This document shows positions 41,823 to 49,932 of a stretch of 64,000 nucleotides of DNA, piece after piece (position 1 is the stretch's first letter; every line of letters begins with the position of its first letter). Under the pieces are notes generated by a model. The model did no database searches and was not told the DNA's origin. It saw only the letters and a list, made by a program, of their open reading frames with translations. Source of the DNA: Eggerthellaceae bacterium. GTDB lineage: Bacteria; Actinomycetota; Coriobacteriia; Coriobacteriales; Eggerthellaceae. Location: contig CAJTDS010000008.1 of assembly GCA_910575165.1 (NCBI GenBank), forward strand, positions 1 to 64,000. Reading direction: 5' to 3'. Both the position numbers and the translations under genes were made by a program.

Positions 41823-42394
41823 AGCACGCCCTCCTTCAACAAAGCTCGCCGGACCTCGGAAGCGATGGCGCCCACCGACTTGCCCGCGGTGTCAACCACC
41901 ACGTCGGCCACCTCCGCGTAAAGCGGCTCGCGCTCCTGGTTCAGCGTGCGGGCGGCGTCCAAGTCCTGGAACAGCGGGCGGCTGGAACGGTCGCTGATGC
42001 GCCCGGCCGCCTCGTCGGCGCTCACGCGCAGGTACACGACGAAGCCCTGGTCGGCCAGCAGCTCACGGTTCTCGGGCTGCTTCACCACGCCGCCGCCGCA
42101 CGACACCAGGCGCCCTTCGCCGCCGGCGAGCTGACGCAGCACATCGGTCTCTACGGCGCGGAAGCCCTCTTCGCCCACTTCGGCGAAGATCTCCTTCACC
42201 CGCTTGCCCGCCTGCCGCTCGATGAAGGTGTCCATGTCCACGGCCGCCACGCCGCAGTTGCGGGCGAGCCGCCGGGCGACCGTGGTCTTTCCGGCGCCCA
42301 TGAACCCCACGAAGAAGACCGGTTTGGCAAGCGTGCCCACGGTTATGGGGGCGCGCGATCCGCTTCCCCCCGCGCTCAGCGATACGGCCGTCAT
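41804..42394 (-). CDS. aroK: Shikimate kinase
   Basis: A 196-residue P-loop kinase that phosphorylates shikimate. It shows Walker A GFMGAGKTT near residue 30, the substrate aspartate in DMDTFIE, CGGGVV and the lid arginine in SSRPLF. The N-terminal 20 residues are an extra Ser/Gly-rich stretch. ATG 42394 overlaps the aroC stop (ATGA), showing coupling; the longer frame to 42544 is discarded. Confidence 0.95.
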   Translation of the reverse strand: MTAVSLSAGGSGSRAPITVGTLAKPVFFVGFMGAGKTTVARRLARNCGVAAVDMDTFIERQAGKRVKEIFAEVGEEGFRAVETDVLRQLAGGEGRLVSCGGGVVKQPENRELLADQGFVVYLRVSADEAAGRISDRSSRPLFQDLDAARTLNQEREPLYAEVADVVVDTAGKSVGAIASEVRRALLKEGVLCLQQK

Positions 42395-43563
42395 CGGGAC
42401 ATCGTCTTCAGTCGCTCGCGGTAGGCGCGCAGGGCGCCCCGGATGTCGGTCATGGTGTCGCAGCCGAACTTCTCCTCGTAGGCCTGGGCAAGCACGAAAG
42501 CCACCTCGCCCTCGGCCACCACCGCGGCGGCCGGCACCGCGCACACGTCCGAGCGCTCCTTGGAGGCGTCTTCGGGCTCCAACGTGTCCAGGTTCACCGT
42601 GCGAAGGGGCGTCATGAGCGTGGGGATGGGCTTCATGGCGCAGGTGATGACCAGGGGAAGCCCCGTGGTCATGCCCCCTTCCAAGCCGCCGGCGTTGTTG
42701 GAGGTGCGGGAGAAGCCGAACACGGCGTCGCGCACGATGGGGTCGTGCACCTGGGAGCCGGGACGGCGCGCCGCTTCGAAGCCCAGGCCGAATTCCACGC
42801 CCTTGATCGCGGGGATGGAGAACAGGGCCGCAGCCAGGCGCGAGGTCAGCCGGTCGCGGGCCGTCGCGTAGCCGCCCACCCCGGGCACGAGGCCCTTCAC
42901 CACGATACGGAAGGTGCCGCCCAGGCTCTCGCCCTCGCGTTTCGCCCGGTCGATGGCGCGCTTCATGGCCTCGGTGGCTTCCGGGTCGGGGCAGCGCACC
43001 TCGCTCTGCTCGATGGCCAGCTGGTCGTAGGAGGCGGCAGCGGCCAGAGGATCGTCCTCCTTCATGGCCGCGGGCCCGATGGAGGCGACGAAGGAAAGCA
43101 CGTCCACGCCCAGCTCGGCCAGAAACTCGCGGGGAATGCCCGAGGCGGCCACGCGGGCGGCGGTTTCGCGGGCGCTCGCCCGCTCCAGGATGTCGCGGCA
43201 GTCGTCGGTGTCCACCTTCAGGGCACCCACCAGATCGGCATGGCCCGGGCGCGGCGTCACCTCGCGCACGAGCCCTTCCGGAGCCTCGCCGAAGGCCGCC
43301 ATGCGCTCGGTCCAGTTCTCCCAGTCGCGGTTGGCAACTGCGAGCGCCACCGGCGTGCCGAGCGTCCGCCCGAACCGCACGCCCGAGGTCACCGACACCC
43401 GGTCGCGCTCGATGGTCTGGCGACCGCCGCGGCCGTAGCCGGACTGACGCCGGGCCAGATCCTGGTTGATCTGGTCCTCGGACACCCGAAGCCCGGCAGG
43501 AACTCCCTCGACGATGGCCGTCAGGCAGGGCCCGTGGCTTTCGCCCGCTGTCATGTATCGCAT
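42391..43563 (-). CDS. aroC: Chorismate synthase
   Basis: A 390-residue FMN-dependent enzyme that makes chorismate from EPSP. Signatures are TAGESHGPCL, SGVRFGRTLGTPVALAV, TPRPGHADLVG and RASARETAARVAASGIPREFLAELG. It is the first gene of the aroC-aroK-aroB unit. AGAAAGG precedes the ATG. The last step of the pathway is thus transcribed first. Confidence 0.97.
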   Translation of the reverse strand: MRYMTAGESHGPCLTAIVEGVPAGLRVSEDQINQDLARRQSGYGRGGRQTIERDRVSVTSGVRFGRTLGTPVALAVANRDWENWTERMAAFGEAPEGLVREVTPRPGHADLVGALKVDTDDCRDILERASARETAARVAASGIPREFLAELGVDVLSFVASIGPAAMKEDDPLAAAASYDQLAIEQSEVRCPDPEATEAMKRAIDRAKREGESLGGTFRIVVKGLVPGVGGYATARDRLTSRLAAALFSIPAIKGVEFGLGFEAARRPGSQVHDPIVRDAVFGFSRTSNNAGGLEGGMTTGLPLVITCAMKPIPTLMTPLRTVNLDTLEPEDASKERSDVCAVPAAAVVAEGEVAFVLAQAYEEKFGCDTMTDIRGALRAYRERLKTMSR

Positions 43564-43592
43564 GGGGAAACCTTTCTCACATAGTCGTTCTC

Positions 43593-43621
43593 ATTGTAAC
43601 CCAGTGAAATACCAGGTATTT
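43593..43621 (-). promoter_or_regulatory. aroC promoter region with a 15-bp palindrome
   Basis: TACAAT (43593-43598, minus strand) is a candidate -10 box. AAATACC-A-GGTATTT at 43607-43621 is perfectly symmetric and covers where the -35 box should be, which is itself poor. This looks like a regulator site for the aro unit. Confidence 0.5.
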
Positions 43622-43805
43622 TGCAAGATGACTCAAGGCCGCGAAATGCGCACGGAGAAGGCGGGGCGTGCGGCCCCTCCCCGTTCCGCCCGTCCGCCCC
43701 CTTTGCCGATAACCCTCAAGTCGCATCCTGCGCCGAGCCGCAGTGCTACACTGCTGCAGTTTCGCCTTCGAAAACACAGTCAGGTTCACGGGAGAGGCAC
43801 GGCGC

Positions 43806-45158
43806 ATGGAGCGTATCGCAAACGAATACACGCCCGACTACTCGGCGGCTCGCGTGGCCCCGGACGAGCTTAAAGACTGGAAGCCCATCGCCATCATCCG
43901 TGCCGGAGGGATGTTCAGCGCGCCCACGCTCATGGTGGGAGCGGCCCTGGGCCTGGGGCTCTCCATTCCCGGCGCCGCCGCGGCCGTGCTGCTGGGCTAC
44001 GGGTTCGTGGTGGCCTACATGTGCCTGGTGTCGGCGCAAGCCAGCGACATGGGGCTTCCCACGGTGTACCTGGCCGAGCCGTCCCTTGGGCGCACCGGCG
44101 CCCGCTACCTGGTGGCGCTTATCGTGGGCATCGTGACCATCGGCTGGTTCGGCGTGCAGACGGCCGTATGCGGCTCGTCGCTGCAGATCATGCTGGCAGA
44201 CACCTTCGCCCTGGACGTTCCCGTCTGGGTTTGCTCGCTTGGGCTGGGGCTGCTCATGCTGGCCACGGCTCTTCTGGGGTTCACCGGGCTCGCATGGCTT
44301 TCATCGGTGGCGGCGCCGCTGCTCATCGCCGTGTGCCTTTACGGCGTGGGGGCGTCGCTTGCCTCTAGCGGCGATCTGTCGCTGCTGACGGACTACGTGC
44401 CGCTGCCGGCCGACGCCGTGGGCTTCATCGCCGGCGTGCAGATGGCCGTGGGCCTGTTCGCCTTCGGTGGCGCCACCTCGGGCGACTTCGCCCGCTACGC
44501 CCGCACGCGAGCCGATGCCGTTATCTCCACCATCGCGGGCGTGATTCCCGCCGTGTTCGTGGCCCTTATGACCGCGGCCTGCCTGGCCATCCTCACCGGC
44601 GAGGGCGACGTAGCGGCGCTCATGAACACCGTCGGCTTCCCGGGCCTGGGTGTGATCGCGCTCGTGCTTTCCACCTGGACCGTCAACGCCGGCAACGTCT
44701 ATTCGGCGGGGCTTGGGTTCGCGGTGATGCTGCACGGAGCCGGCGGCCAACCGGAAAGCACCTCGTCGAAGGGAACGCTGCTACCCACGGCGATCTCCGG
44801 CGTGGCGGGCATCGCTTTGGCCGTAGGCGGCATCCTGGACGCGTTCCAGTCGTTCCTGAGCGTGCTCTCGGCGACGGGCCCTGCGCTGGCCGGCACCTTC
44901 ATAGCCGACTACTGGCTGGTGCGGCGCGGTCGGCCCGCCAACGTGCGGGTGCAGCCCGGCGTGTCGGCACCCGGCATCCTGTCGCTTTCCGCAGGCCTTC
45001 TGGTGGGCTGCATGACCGGCGGCGCCTTCGCCGGAGCGCCCCTTGTCGGCATCCTCGACATTCCGTTCTTCGTAGGGCCGGTAAACGGACTGGTCACCGC
45101 CATGCTGGTCTATCTGGCGGCGTTCCGCCTCAGCGGCCGCCAGCGACGCTTCAGCTAG
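43806..45158 (+). CDS. NCS1-family nucleobase:cation symporter (CodB-like)
   Basis: A 450-residue membrane protein with about 12 helices. Family features are DWKPIAIIRAGGMFSAPTLMVGAALGLGL in helix 1, GWFGVQTAVCGSSLQIML in helix 3, GLFAFGGATSGDFARYARTRADA in helix 6 and WTVNAGNVYSAGLGFA in helix 8. It fits the cytosine permease branch more than the hydantoin/allantoin branch. ATG 43806 follows GGGAGAGG. No purine or pyrimidine enzyme is adjacent, so the substrate is uncertain. Confidence 0.88.
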   Translation: MERIANEYTPDYSAARVAPDELKDWKPIAIIRAGGMFSAPTLMVGAALGLGLSIPGAAAAVLLGYGFVVAYMCLVSAQASDMGLPTVYLAEPSLGRTGARYLVALIVGIVTIGWFGVQTAVCGSSLQIMLADTFALDVPVWVCSLGLGLLMLATALLGFTGLAWLSSVAAPLLIAVCLYGVGASLASSGDLSLLTDYVPLPADAVGFIAGVQMAVGLFAFGGATSGDFARYARTRADAVISTIAGVIPAVFVALMTAACLAILTGEGDVAALMNTVGFPGLGVIALVLSTWTVNAGNVYSAGLGFAVMLHGAGGQPESTSSKGTLLPTAISGVAGIALAVGGILDAFQSFLSVLSATGPALAGTFIADYWLVRRGRPANVRVQPGVSAPGILSLSAGLLVGCMTGGAFAGAPLVGILDIPFFVGPVNGLVTAMLVYLAAFRLSGRQRRFS

Positions 45159-45448
45159 AACCCCGGCTCCTTTCCCCTGCACCTCCCGCCGGCCACCCGG
45201 CTAACCGGCGCCCATCTACCCCGGGCTCGCCGCTGCCCTCGCCAGTCGCAGGGCGCCACCAGCCGCGCACTTCGTGCACCTCCCGCTACCCACGCACCTC
45301 CCGCCGCCCGCGCGCCTCCCGCCGCATACCCGAAAAAGGCCGCACAGCAGGCTTTTCCGCCATGTCCTCTGAACAGGCATAATGCAGTGTTTCACCTGAT
45401 GAGAGGCTTGCAGATCAATTACACGAGTTGCCGGTTGTGCGGCCGGGG
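45159..45448. repeat. Gap with short direct repeats and a half copy of the interspersed repeat
   Basis: Between 45179 and 45330 the unit GCACCTCCCGC(CGCC) recurs four times with variation. Near 45417-45444, ACGAGTTGCCGGTTGTGCGG resembles the right arm of the inverted-repeat family at 38161. No gene is seen. Confidence 0.5.
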
Positions 45449-46804
45449 CTACTTCGAGCGGCGCACGCTTGAGAGCACTCCCTTGCGCTTGGGCGGGTCG
45501 GGGCGCCAGATGAGGCGCGGCTCGAAGCTGAATAGGTCATCGGTGGGCACGAAGGGGCTCACGTCCAGGCACTTCTTCAGGCAAGCGTCGGCGCACAGGT
45601 TGCACTGCACACAGTCGGCCGCCGAAAACTCCAGGTAGCTGCCGATGCCACCCTCCTCCTCGCCGTCGCGGTCGGGCACCTCGTCGCTTTTGCGCAGGGC
45701 ACCCGTGGGGCAGAACACCGTGCACATGTTGCAGGAGGTGCACAGCGACGAATCGATGGACACGCTGCCGAACAGGCGCGTGAACACTTCGTCTTCCGCC
45801 GGGCCGTCGGGCTGAGAGAGCTCGTAGAGGGCGTCCAGCGCCCGGGGGTGCCGCTCGGGATCGAACTGCGGAAGCGTCCCCTCAGCCGACACCATCATGC
45901 GCTCGCGCAACGACGCGATCTGGGGATTGTTGCTCTTGAACACCAGCACCTCGGCCGATTTCGCCACCGCATCCTTAGCGCGGTCCTTCGTATGGAAGAA
46001 GAAGTCGCGGCGCGCGTCGCCCAGAAGGCCGTCCACGTCCTCCACGAGCGCGCAGGCGGGAAACTGAGAGGACCGACGCACCCGCGGCGTGGCTCCCATG
46101 GCTTCCACCAGGCCGTTCACGGATTCCACAGTGTCGTCGATACCCTTGTTGCACGCGCGGAACTTGCAGGTAGCGCAGTTGCCATCCACGAACACGATGT
46201 CCTGCACCCCTCGGGCGGCGATGGCCAGAAGCAGGCTCTCCTCCATGCGGGCCAGGCACGGCACCTCGGCGAACTTGCCCGGATCGCCCACGTGCTTGGA
46301 CGCGATGCGGGCGCAGGCGAACACCGCCGTGCCCTCCTCGGCAGCCAGGGCGGCTTCGAAGAGCTCCTGGTCGGTGGGCGCTACTTCGCCGGAGTGCAGC
46401 TCGTCCGTCGCGTCCTGCAACCCGGAAGCAGCAGACGGCGCAGCCCCGCGCTGGGGCCGGTAGTCGCCGCGTGCGAAGGCGGATTCCATCTTGACCTGAG
46501 CCTCGGCCTTGGTGGTGGCGATGCTGGAAGCCACCGCCTCGGCCAGGTCCACATCCAGCGGCGCCAACGGGACCAGGGCCTCGGTGGGGCATACGGTGGT
46601 GCAGGCTCCGCACTTCACGCACTGGTCGTGGTTGAGCCGCAGCTTGTTCTTCTGCGCCCAGACGGCATCGGTGGGACACACGTCCGAGCACTTGGTGCAC
46701 TTCGAATGGCGGTTACGCACAACCGTGCAGCGGTCCTCGATGGTGAGAACGCCCTTGGTCTCAAGGGCTTCGGCGACCTCCATGATGTCGGCCAGGTTCG
46801 GCAT
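45449..46804 (-). CDS. Polyferredoxin-type 4Fe-4S protein
   Basis: A 451-residue cytosolic iron-sulfur protein. Four cysteine clusters are visible: CTKCSDVCP (36-44), CVKCGACTTVCP (62-73), CTSCNMCTVFCP and CVQCNLCADACLKKC near the C-terminus. A middle domain of about 230 residues contains VDGNCATCKFRACNKG and may hold another cluster. It probably shuttles electrons for an oxidoreductase whose catalytic subunit is elsewhere. It follows the molybdopterin-guanylyl gene, so a Mo- or W-enzyme such as formate dehydrogenase is a fair guess. Confidence 0.8.
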   Translation of the reverse strand: MPNLADIMEVAEALETKGVLTIEDRCTVVRNRHSKCTKCSDVCPTDAVWAQKNKLRLNHDQCVKCGACTTVCPTEALVPLAPLDVDLAEAVASSIATTKAEAQVKMESAFARGDYRPQRGAAPSAASGLQDATDELHSGEVAPTDQELFEAALAAEEGTAVFACARIASKHVGDPGKFAEVPCLARMEESLLLAIAARGVQDIVFVDGNCATCKFRACNKGIDDTVESVNGLVEAMGATPRVRRSSQFPACALVEDVDGLLGDARRDFFFHTKDRAKDAVAKSAEVLVFKSNNPQIASLRERMMVSAEGTLPQFDPERHPRALDALYELSQPDGPAEDEVFTRLFGSVSIDSSLCTSCNMCTVFCPTGALRKSDEVPDRDGEEEGGIGSYLEFSAADCVQCNLCADACLKKCLDVSPFVPTDDLFSFEPRLIWRPDPPKRKGVLSSVRRSK

Positions 46805-46825
46805 GGCAGCTCTCCCTATCCGGAA

Positions 46826-46852
46826 GCTTTGGCACTAGCAACGCGCCAAAGC
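46826..46852. repeat. Inverted repeat between mobBA and the polyferredoxin gene
   Basis: GCTTTGGC and GCCAAAGC enclose 11 bases. It has no T-tract and lies 22 bases before the polyferredoxin start, so it could be an operator or a weak terminator. Confidence 0.45.
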
Positions 46853-46937
46853 AGCGATATCTCGAAGGCACAGTGTACACCATCAGGCCCGACTTCCGCC
46901 ATCGCCGCGCAAGCCCTCCGCGGAAGGCCGCCCGAAG

Positions 46938-48209
46938 CTAGCGCTCGAGATAGAACTGCTCCAGCATAGCCAGCTCCTCGGGAGTGTTGGCGTTCATGAA
47001 GCATCCGCCCATGGGCTCGGCGCGCTGAACCAGCTCTTGGGGAAACGGAAAGATGCTCACGCGATCGTAGAGCTCCTGCATGCGGTTGCACCCCGATTCC
47101 ACGAGCTGCCGCACATGGGGAAGGCACGCGTCGCGACGGTACACCGCATGGAACGGCTCGAAGCCGTGCTTGTTCACCGGCACCACCGCGTCCGCTTCCG
47201 ATTCGGCCATCTTGGAGGCCTCCGCCGCCACAAGCGCCGGCGAAGCGAACGCCATGTCGCAAGCCACCAACGCCACGAACGGGTTGCTCGCAGCGGAGAG
47301 CGCCGTCAGAAACCCGGGCAGCGCGCCGCGGCGATTCACGACGTCGGTGACAAGGCGCAGCATCGCCTGAGGGTACTCGTCGTGGAGAAACGCCAGGTTA
47401 TCAGGCTCGTTGGTAGTGATGACCAGCTCGTCGGCCACGGGCAGCATGCGCTCCACCATGTGGCTGATGAGCGGGCGGCCGGCAAAAGGCACCGTGGCCT
47501 TGCTGCGCCCCATGCGCCGGCTCTGGCCGCCCGCCTGGATGACGACGGTCAGCTTCGGGCGGGCGTAGTGGGCCTGCACGAAATCGGCCACGGCCACGAT
47601 GGCGTTGATGTCGAAGACGGGAATGCCGAACGCCTTGCCCGCCTGGGCGGCTTCGGCGATGTCGGTGACCACGGCCACGGTGTTGGAATCGGGCATCTTC
47701 ACGCGCAAGTCGGCCGGCGCTTCAGAGGCATCGCCCCGGGACGCCTCCCGAGCCAGCTGCGAGAAGTCCTCGCCGAGCGACCACCCCTCGCGGGCGCCCC
47801 GGGCGAACAGCTCGGCCACGGAGCGGTCCGCCTCGTTTCCCGAGCGCATGACCTCGATAGTGGGCAGCCCGCTTTTGCGATACCCCTCCACCACCACCAC
47901 GTCGTGCCCGGGCATGGAGGCCACGAGCTCGCGGCATTCCAGCTCGCCCTCGATGGTCTTCATGCGCGCAACCAGCCCAGGAGCCGCCACGACGGTCTCG
48001 GTGGCGCCGGCTGCCCTATGGCGGTAGGAGTCCTTGCCCGGCTTGTCGATGTCGAAGCCGGCATGGCCGTGGTGCTTGATGCTGCCCACGTCCAGCCCGC
48101 GGGCGGAAAGCTCGGCTATGACCGCTTCCACCAGCGTGGTCTTCCCCGAATTATGACGTCCCACCACGGCGATGGCCGGGCTGGGTATAGCGATATGGCT
48201 CGTTCTCAT
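46938..48209 (-). CDS. MobB-MobA fusion (molybdenum cofactor guanylylation)
   Basis: A 423-residue fusion. Residues 1-200 are MobB, a P-loop GTP-binding adaptor (VVGRHNSGKTTLVEAVIAELSARGLDVGSIKHHGHAGFDIDKPGKDSYRHRAAGA). Residues 215-423 are MobA, the nucleotidyltransferase that attaches GMP to molybdopterin (VIQAGGQSRRMGRSKA at 223-238, LPGFLTALSA, VALVACDMAF). ATG 48209 has GGGAGGGG upstream. It shows that the host uses guanylated Mo/W cofactor, that is, DMSO-reductase-family enzymes. Confidence 0.93.
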   Translation of the reverse strand: MRTSHIAIPSPAIAVVGRHNSGKTTLVEAVIAELSARGLDVGSIKHHGHAGFDIDKPGKDSYRHRAAGATETVVAAPGLVARMKTIEGELECRELVASMPGHDVVVVEGYRKSGLPTIEVMRSGNEADRSVAELFARGAREGWSLGEDFSQLAREASRGDASEAPADLRVKMPDSNTVAVVTDIAEAAQAGKAFGIPVFDINAIVAVADFVQAHYARPKLTVVIQAGGQSRRMGRSKATVPFAGRPLISHMVERMLPVADELVITTNEPDNLAFLHDEYPQAMLRLVTDVVNRRGALPGFLTALSAASNPFVALVACDMAFASPALVAAEASKMAESEADAVVPVNKHGFEPFHAVYRRDACLPHVRQLVESGCNRMQELYDRVSIFPFPQELVQRAEPMGGCFMNANTPEELAMLEQFYLER

Positions 48210-48520
48210 TGCGAGGTCCCCTCCCTTGGCAATAACCGCGAAGTATAGCAGACAACCGGGTCCTTCGCACCCGTTCGCGCGCACCGCTTCCCAAAACCGC
48301 CGAGCCCCTCCAAACCGCTGCGGCGTTGGCGGCCGCAGTCGAAGGGCGCGACTCGCCCCGAACCGCGCCGAGCGGTCCTGGCAGACAATGGGCTACCGGC
48401 AGCCTAGGGGCTTGGGCGGGGCAGCCTCGGGCTTTCGGACGGGTGACCTTAGGGCTTTTGGCGGACGATTCGCTGGCCGGGGCGTGCAGCCTCGGGGACC
48501 CGGGCTGGCGCGAAAAAGTA
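48210..48520. other. Gap upstream of mobBA, no gene
   Basis: About 310 bases of G/C-rich sequence between the mobBA start and the small-RNA promoter. I see no open frame with coding character, terminator or clear promoter for mobBA. Confidence 0.4.
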
Positions 48521-48521
48521 G

Positions 48522-48551
48522 TTGAAGCCTGGGCGGCGACGGTGCTATACT
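48522..48551 (+). promoter_or_regulatory. Promoter of the candidate small RNA
   Basis: TTGAAG (48522-48527), 18 bases and TATACT (48546-48551) form a good vegetative promoter on the plus strand, with no protein gene downstream on that strand. Confidence 0.7.
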
Positions 48552-48556
48552 AGCCC

Positions 48557-48682
48557 ATGCGTTTTTTCGGAAAACGCACGAACCTTTGACTTCACTCGAA
48601 GAAAGGGGTCCTGTTTTTGGAGGGGACAGGACTCTTCTTCTAGCAAGAGAAGAGGCGAGCTTTCGGGCTCGCCTCTTTCATT
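48557..48682 (+). ncRNA. Candidate structured small RNA, about 126 nt
   Basis: The stretch runs from just after a promoter to a terminator hairpin (GAGGCGAGC 48652-48660 with GCTCGCCTC 48667-48675, then TTTCATT). In between are an 8-bp UUCGG-capped hairpin (TGCGTTTT/AAAACGCA at about 48558-48578) and a GTCCTGT/ACAGGAC stem whose loop carries GGAGGGG. A CUUCUUCU/AGAGAAGAG pairing precedes the terminator. The first bases also read as a 10-codon leaderless frame (MRFFGKRTNL). It does not match SRP RNA (found at 53348) and I do not recognise it as 6S, 6C or tmRNA. It lies 158 bases beyond the recR stop, on the other strand. Confidence 0.6.
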
Positions 48683-48839
48683 GTATGCCGAACGTACGCA
48701 GGAACGTCGGACAACGGCAAACCGGCGGTATCGGCCACCTGGATACCGAAGGACCAGACAGCGAGGCGCCGAAGCTGTCGGGCATCCGGCCATCGAAGCC
48801 TCCGCGCGACAAACGCACCCCCCTCCCGAACGGCTCGAC

Positions 48840-49436
48840 CTAAAGCGGCCGGCGCCCCTCCAAGGCCCGCCCCAAGGTCACCTCGTCGGCGAACTCCAGA
48901 TCGCCTCCCACCGGAAGCCCGCTGGCCGGACGCGTGACCGGGATGCCCAAGGGCTTGATGAGCCGGGCCAGGTAGGTGGCGGTGGTCTCCCCTTCCACAT
49001 TGGGGTTCGTGGCGATAACCACCTCGCGAACGTCTTCGGAGGCCAGACGGCCCATAAGCTCGCGGATACGCAGATCGTCGGGGCCTATGCCCTCCAGCGG
49101 GGAAAGCGCGCCGCCCAGCACGTGGTAGAGCCCTTGGAACACCGCCGTCCGCTCGATGGGCGGGATGTCGCGCGGCTCGCTCACCACGCAGATGATGCCA
49201 GCGTCGCGCCGGGGCGACTTGCAGATGTCGCACAGGTCGTCCTGGGCGTAGTTGTAGCAGCGGCTGCAGAAGCGCACCTGCTCCTTCACCTCGGCGATGG
49301 CCTGGGAAAGCCGCAGCGCCGTAGCCTTGTCGGCGTTGAGGATCCAGTAGGCGATGCGCTGGGCCGATTTCGGGCCTATGCCGGGCAGCCGCTCCAACTC
49401 GTCGAGCAGCTTCTGTATGGAGGAAGCCGCCTGCAT
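48840..49436 (-). CDS. recR: Recombination protein RecR
   Basis: A 198-residue RecR, which with RecO/RecF loads RecA at gaps. It has the helix-hairpin-helix start [20 protein letters not shown], the zinc finger [16 protein letters not shown] and the Toprim domain [10 protein letters not shown]...[21 protein letters not shown]. It starts one base after the ybaB stop. dnaX-ybaB-recR is a widely conserved order. Confidence 0.97.
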   Translation of the reverse strand: MQAASSIQKLLDELERLPGIGPKSAQRIAYWILNADKATALRLSQAIAEVKEQVRFCSRCYNYAQDDLCDICKSPRRDAGIICVVSEPRDIPPIERTAVFQGLYHVLGGALSPLEGIGPDDLRIRELMGRLASEDVREVVIATNPNVEGETTATYLARLIKPLGIPVTRPASGLPVGGDLEFADEVTLGRALEGRRPL

Positions 49437-49437
49437 G

Positions 49438-49782
49438 CTACATAAGCCCCGGGATGCTCAAGCCGCCGGTCACCGAGCTCATGCGGTCGGAACCCAGCTG
49501 GTTCACGCCGCGAATGGCCTCGTTCACCGCCGCGAGCACCGTATCCTGCAGCATCTCCACGTCCTCGGGGTCCACCGCCTCCGGGTCTATGGTGATGGAC
49601 TTGATGGAGCCGTCTCCCAGAGCCACGGCCTTCACCATGCCGCCGCCGGCGGAGGCTTCGAAGGTCATGTCCTTGATCTCCTCCTGGGCGCGAGCCAGCT
49701 CCGCCTGCATCTTCTGCGCCTGCTTCATCATGGCGTTCATGTTGCCCATGCCGCCGCCGGGAAATCCTCCGCGTTTTGCCAT
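49438..49782 (-). CDS. YbaB/EbfC nucleoid-associated protein
   Basis: A 114-residue protein of the YbaB family: [76 protein letters not shown]. It forms dimers that bind DNA and sits between dnaX and recR as usual. The ribosome site AAAGGA lies upstream. A 150-base gap separates it from dnaX. Confidence 0.95.
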   Translation of the reverse strand: MAKRGGFPGGGMGNMNAMMKQAQKMQAELARAQEEIKDMTFEASAGGGMVKAVALGDGSIKSITIDPEAVDPEDVEMLQDTVLAAVNEAIRGVNQLGSDRMSSVTGGLSIPGLM

Positions 49783-49932
49783 CCTGGGGTCCTTTCGGTT
49801 CGTGGTTTGCTCTTCCGCATCGGCAACGGGCCGGTTCCCGCCCGCGCCGCCGTGGATTGCTCTGGTACTGAAACGCCCGACAGCCAGACTGCCGAAGCGG
49901 TGCCGGTTCGCCGAGCCGCAGCGGCGTCAGCG

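Noticed and set aside
43622-43805. TPP riboswitch upstream of the NCS1 permease
   Set aside because: The conserved CUGAGA and ACCUGAUC elements are not present.
46830-46846. TGGCACTAGCAACGCG near the polyferredoxin gene
   Set aside because: GG and GC spacing is right but the -12 box is poor and it points away from any start codon.
48557-48590. Ten-codon frame MRFFGKRTNL as a leader peptide
   Set aside because: It has no run of regulatory codons and no downstream gene on that strand, so it is noted only within the RNA entry.
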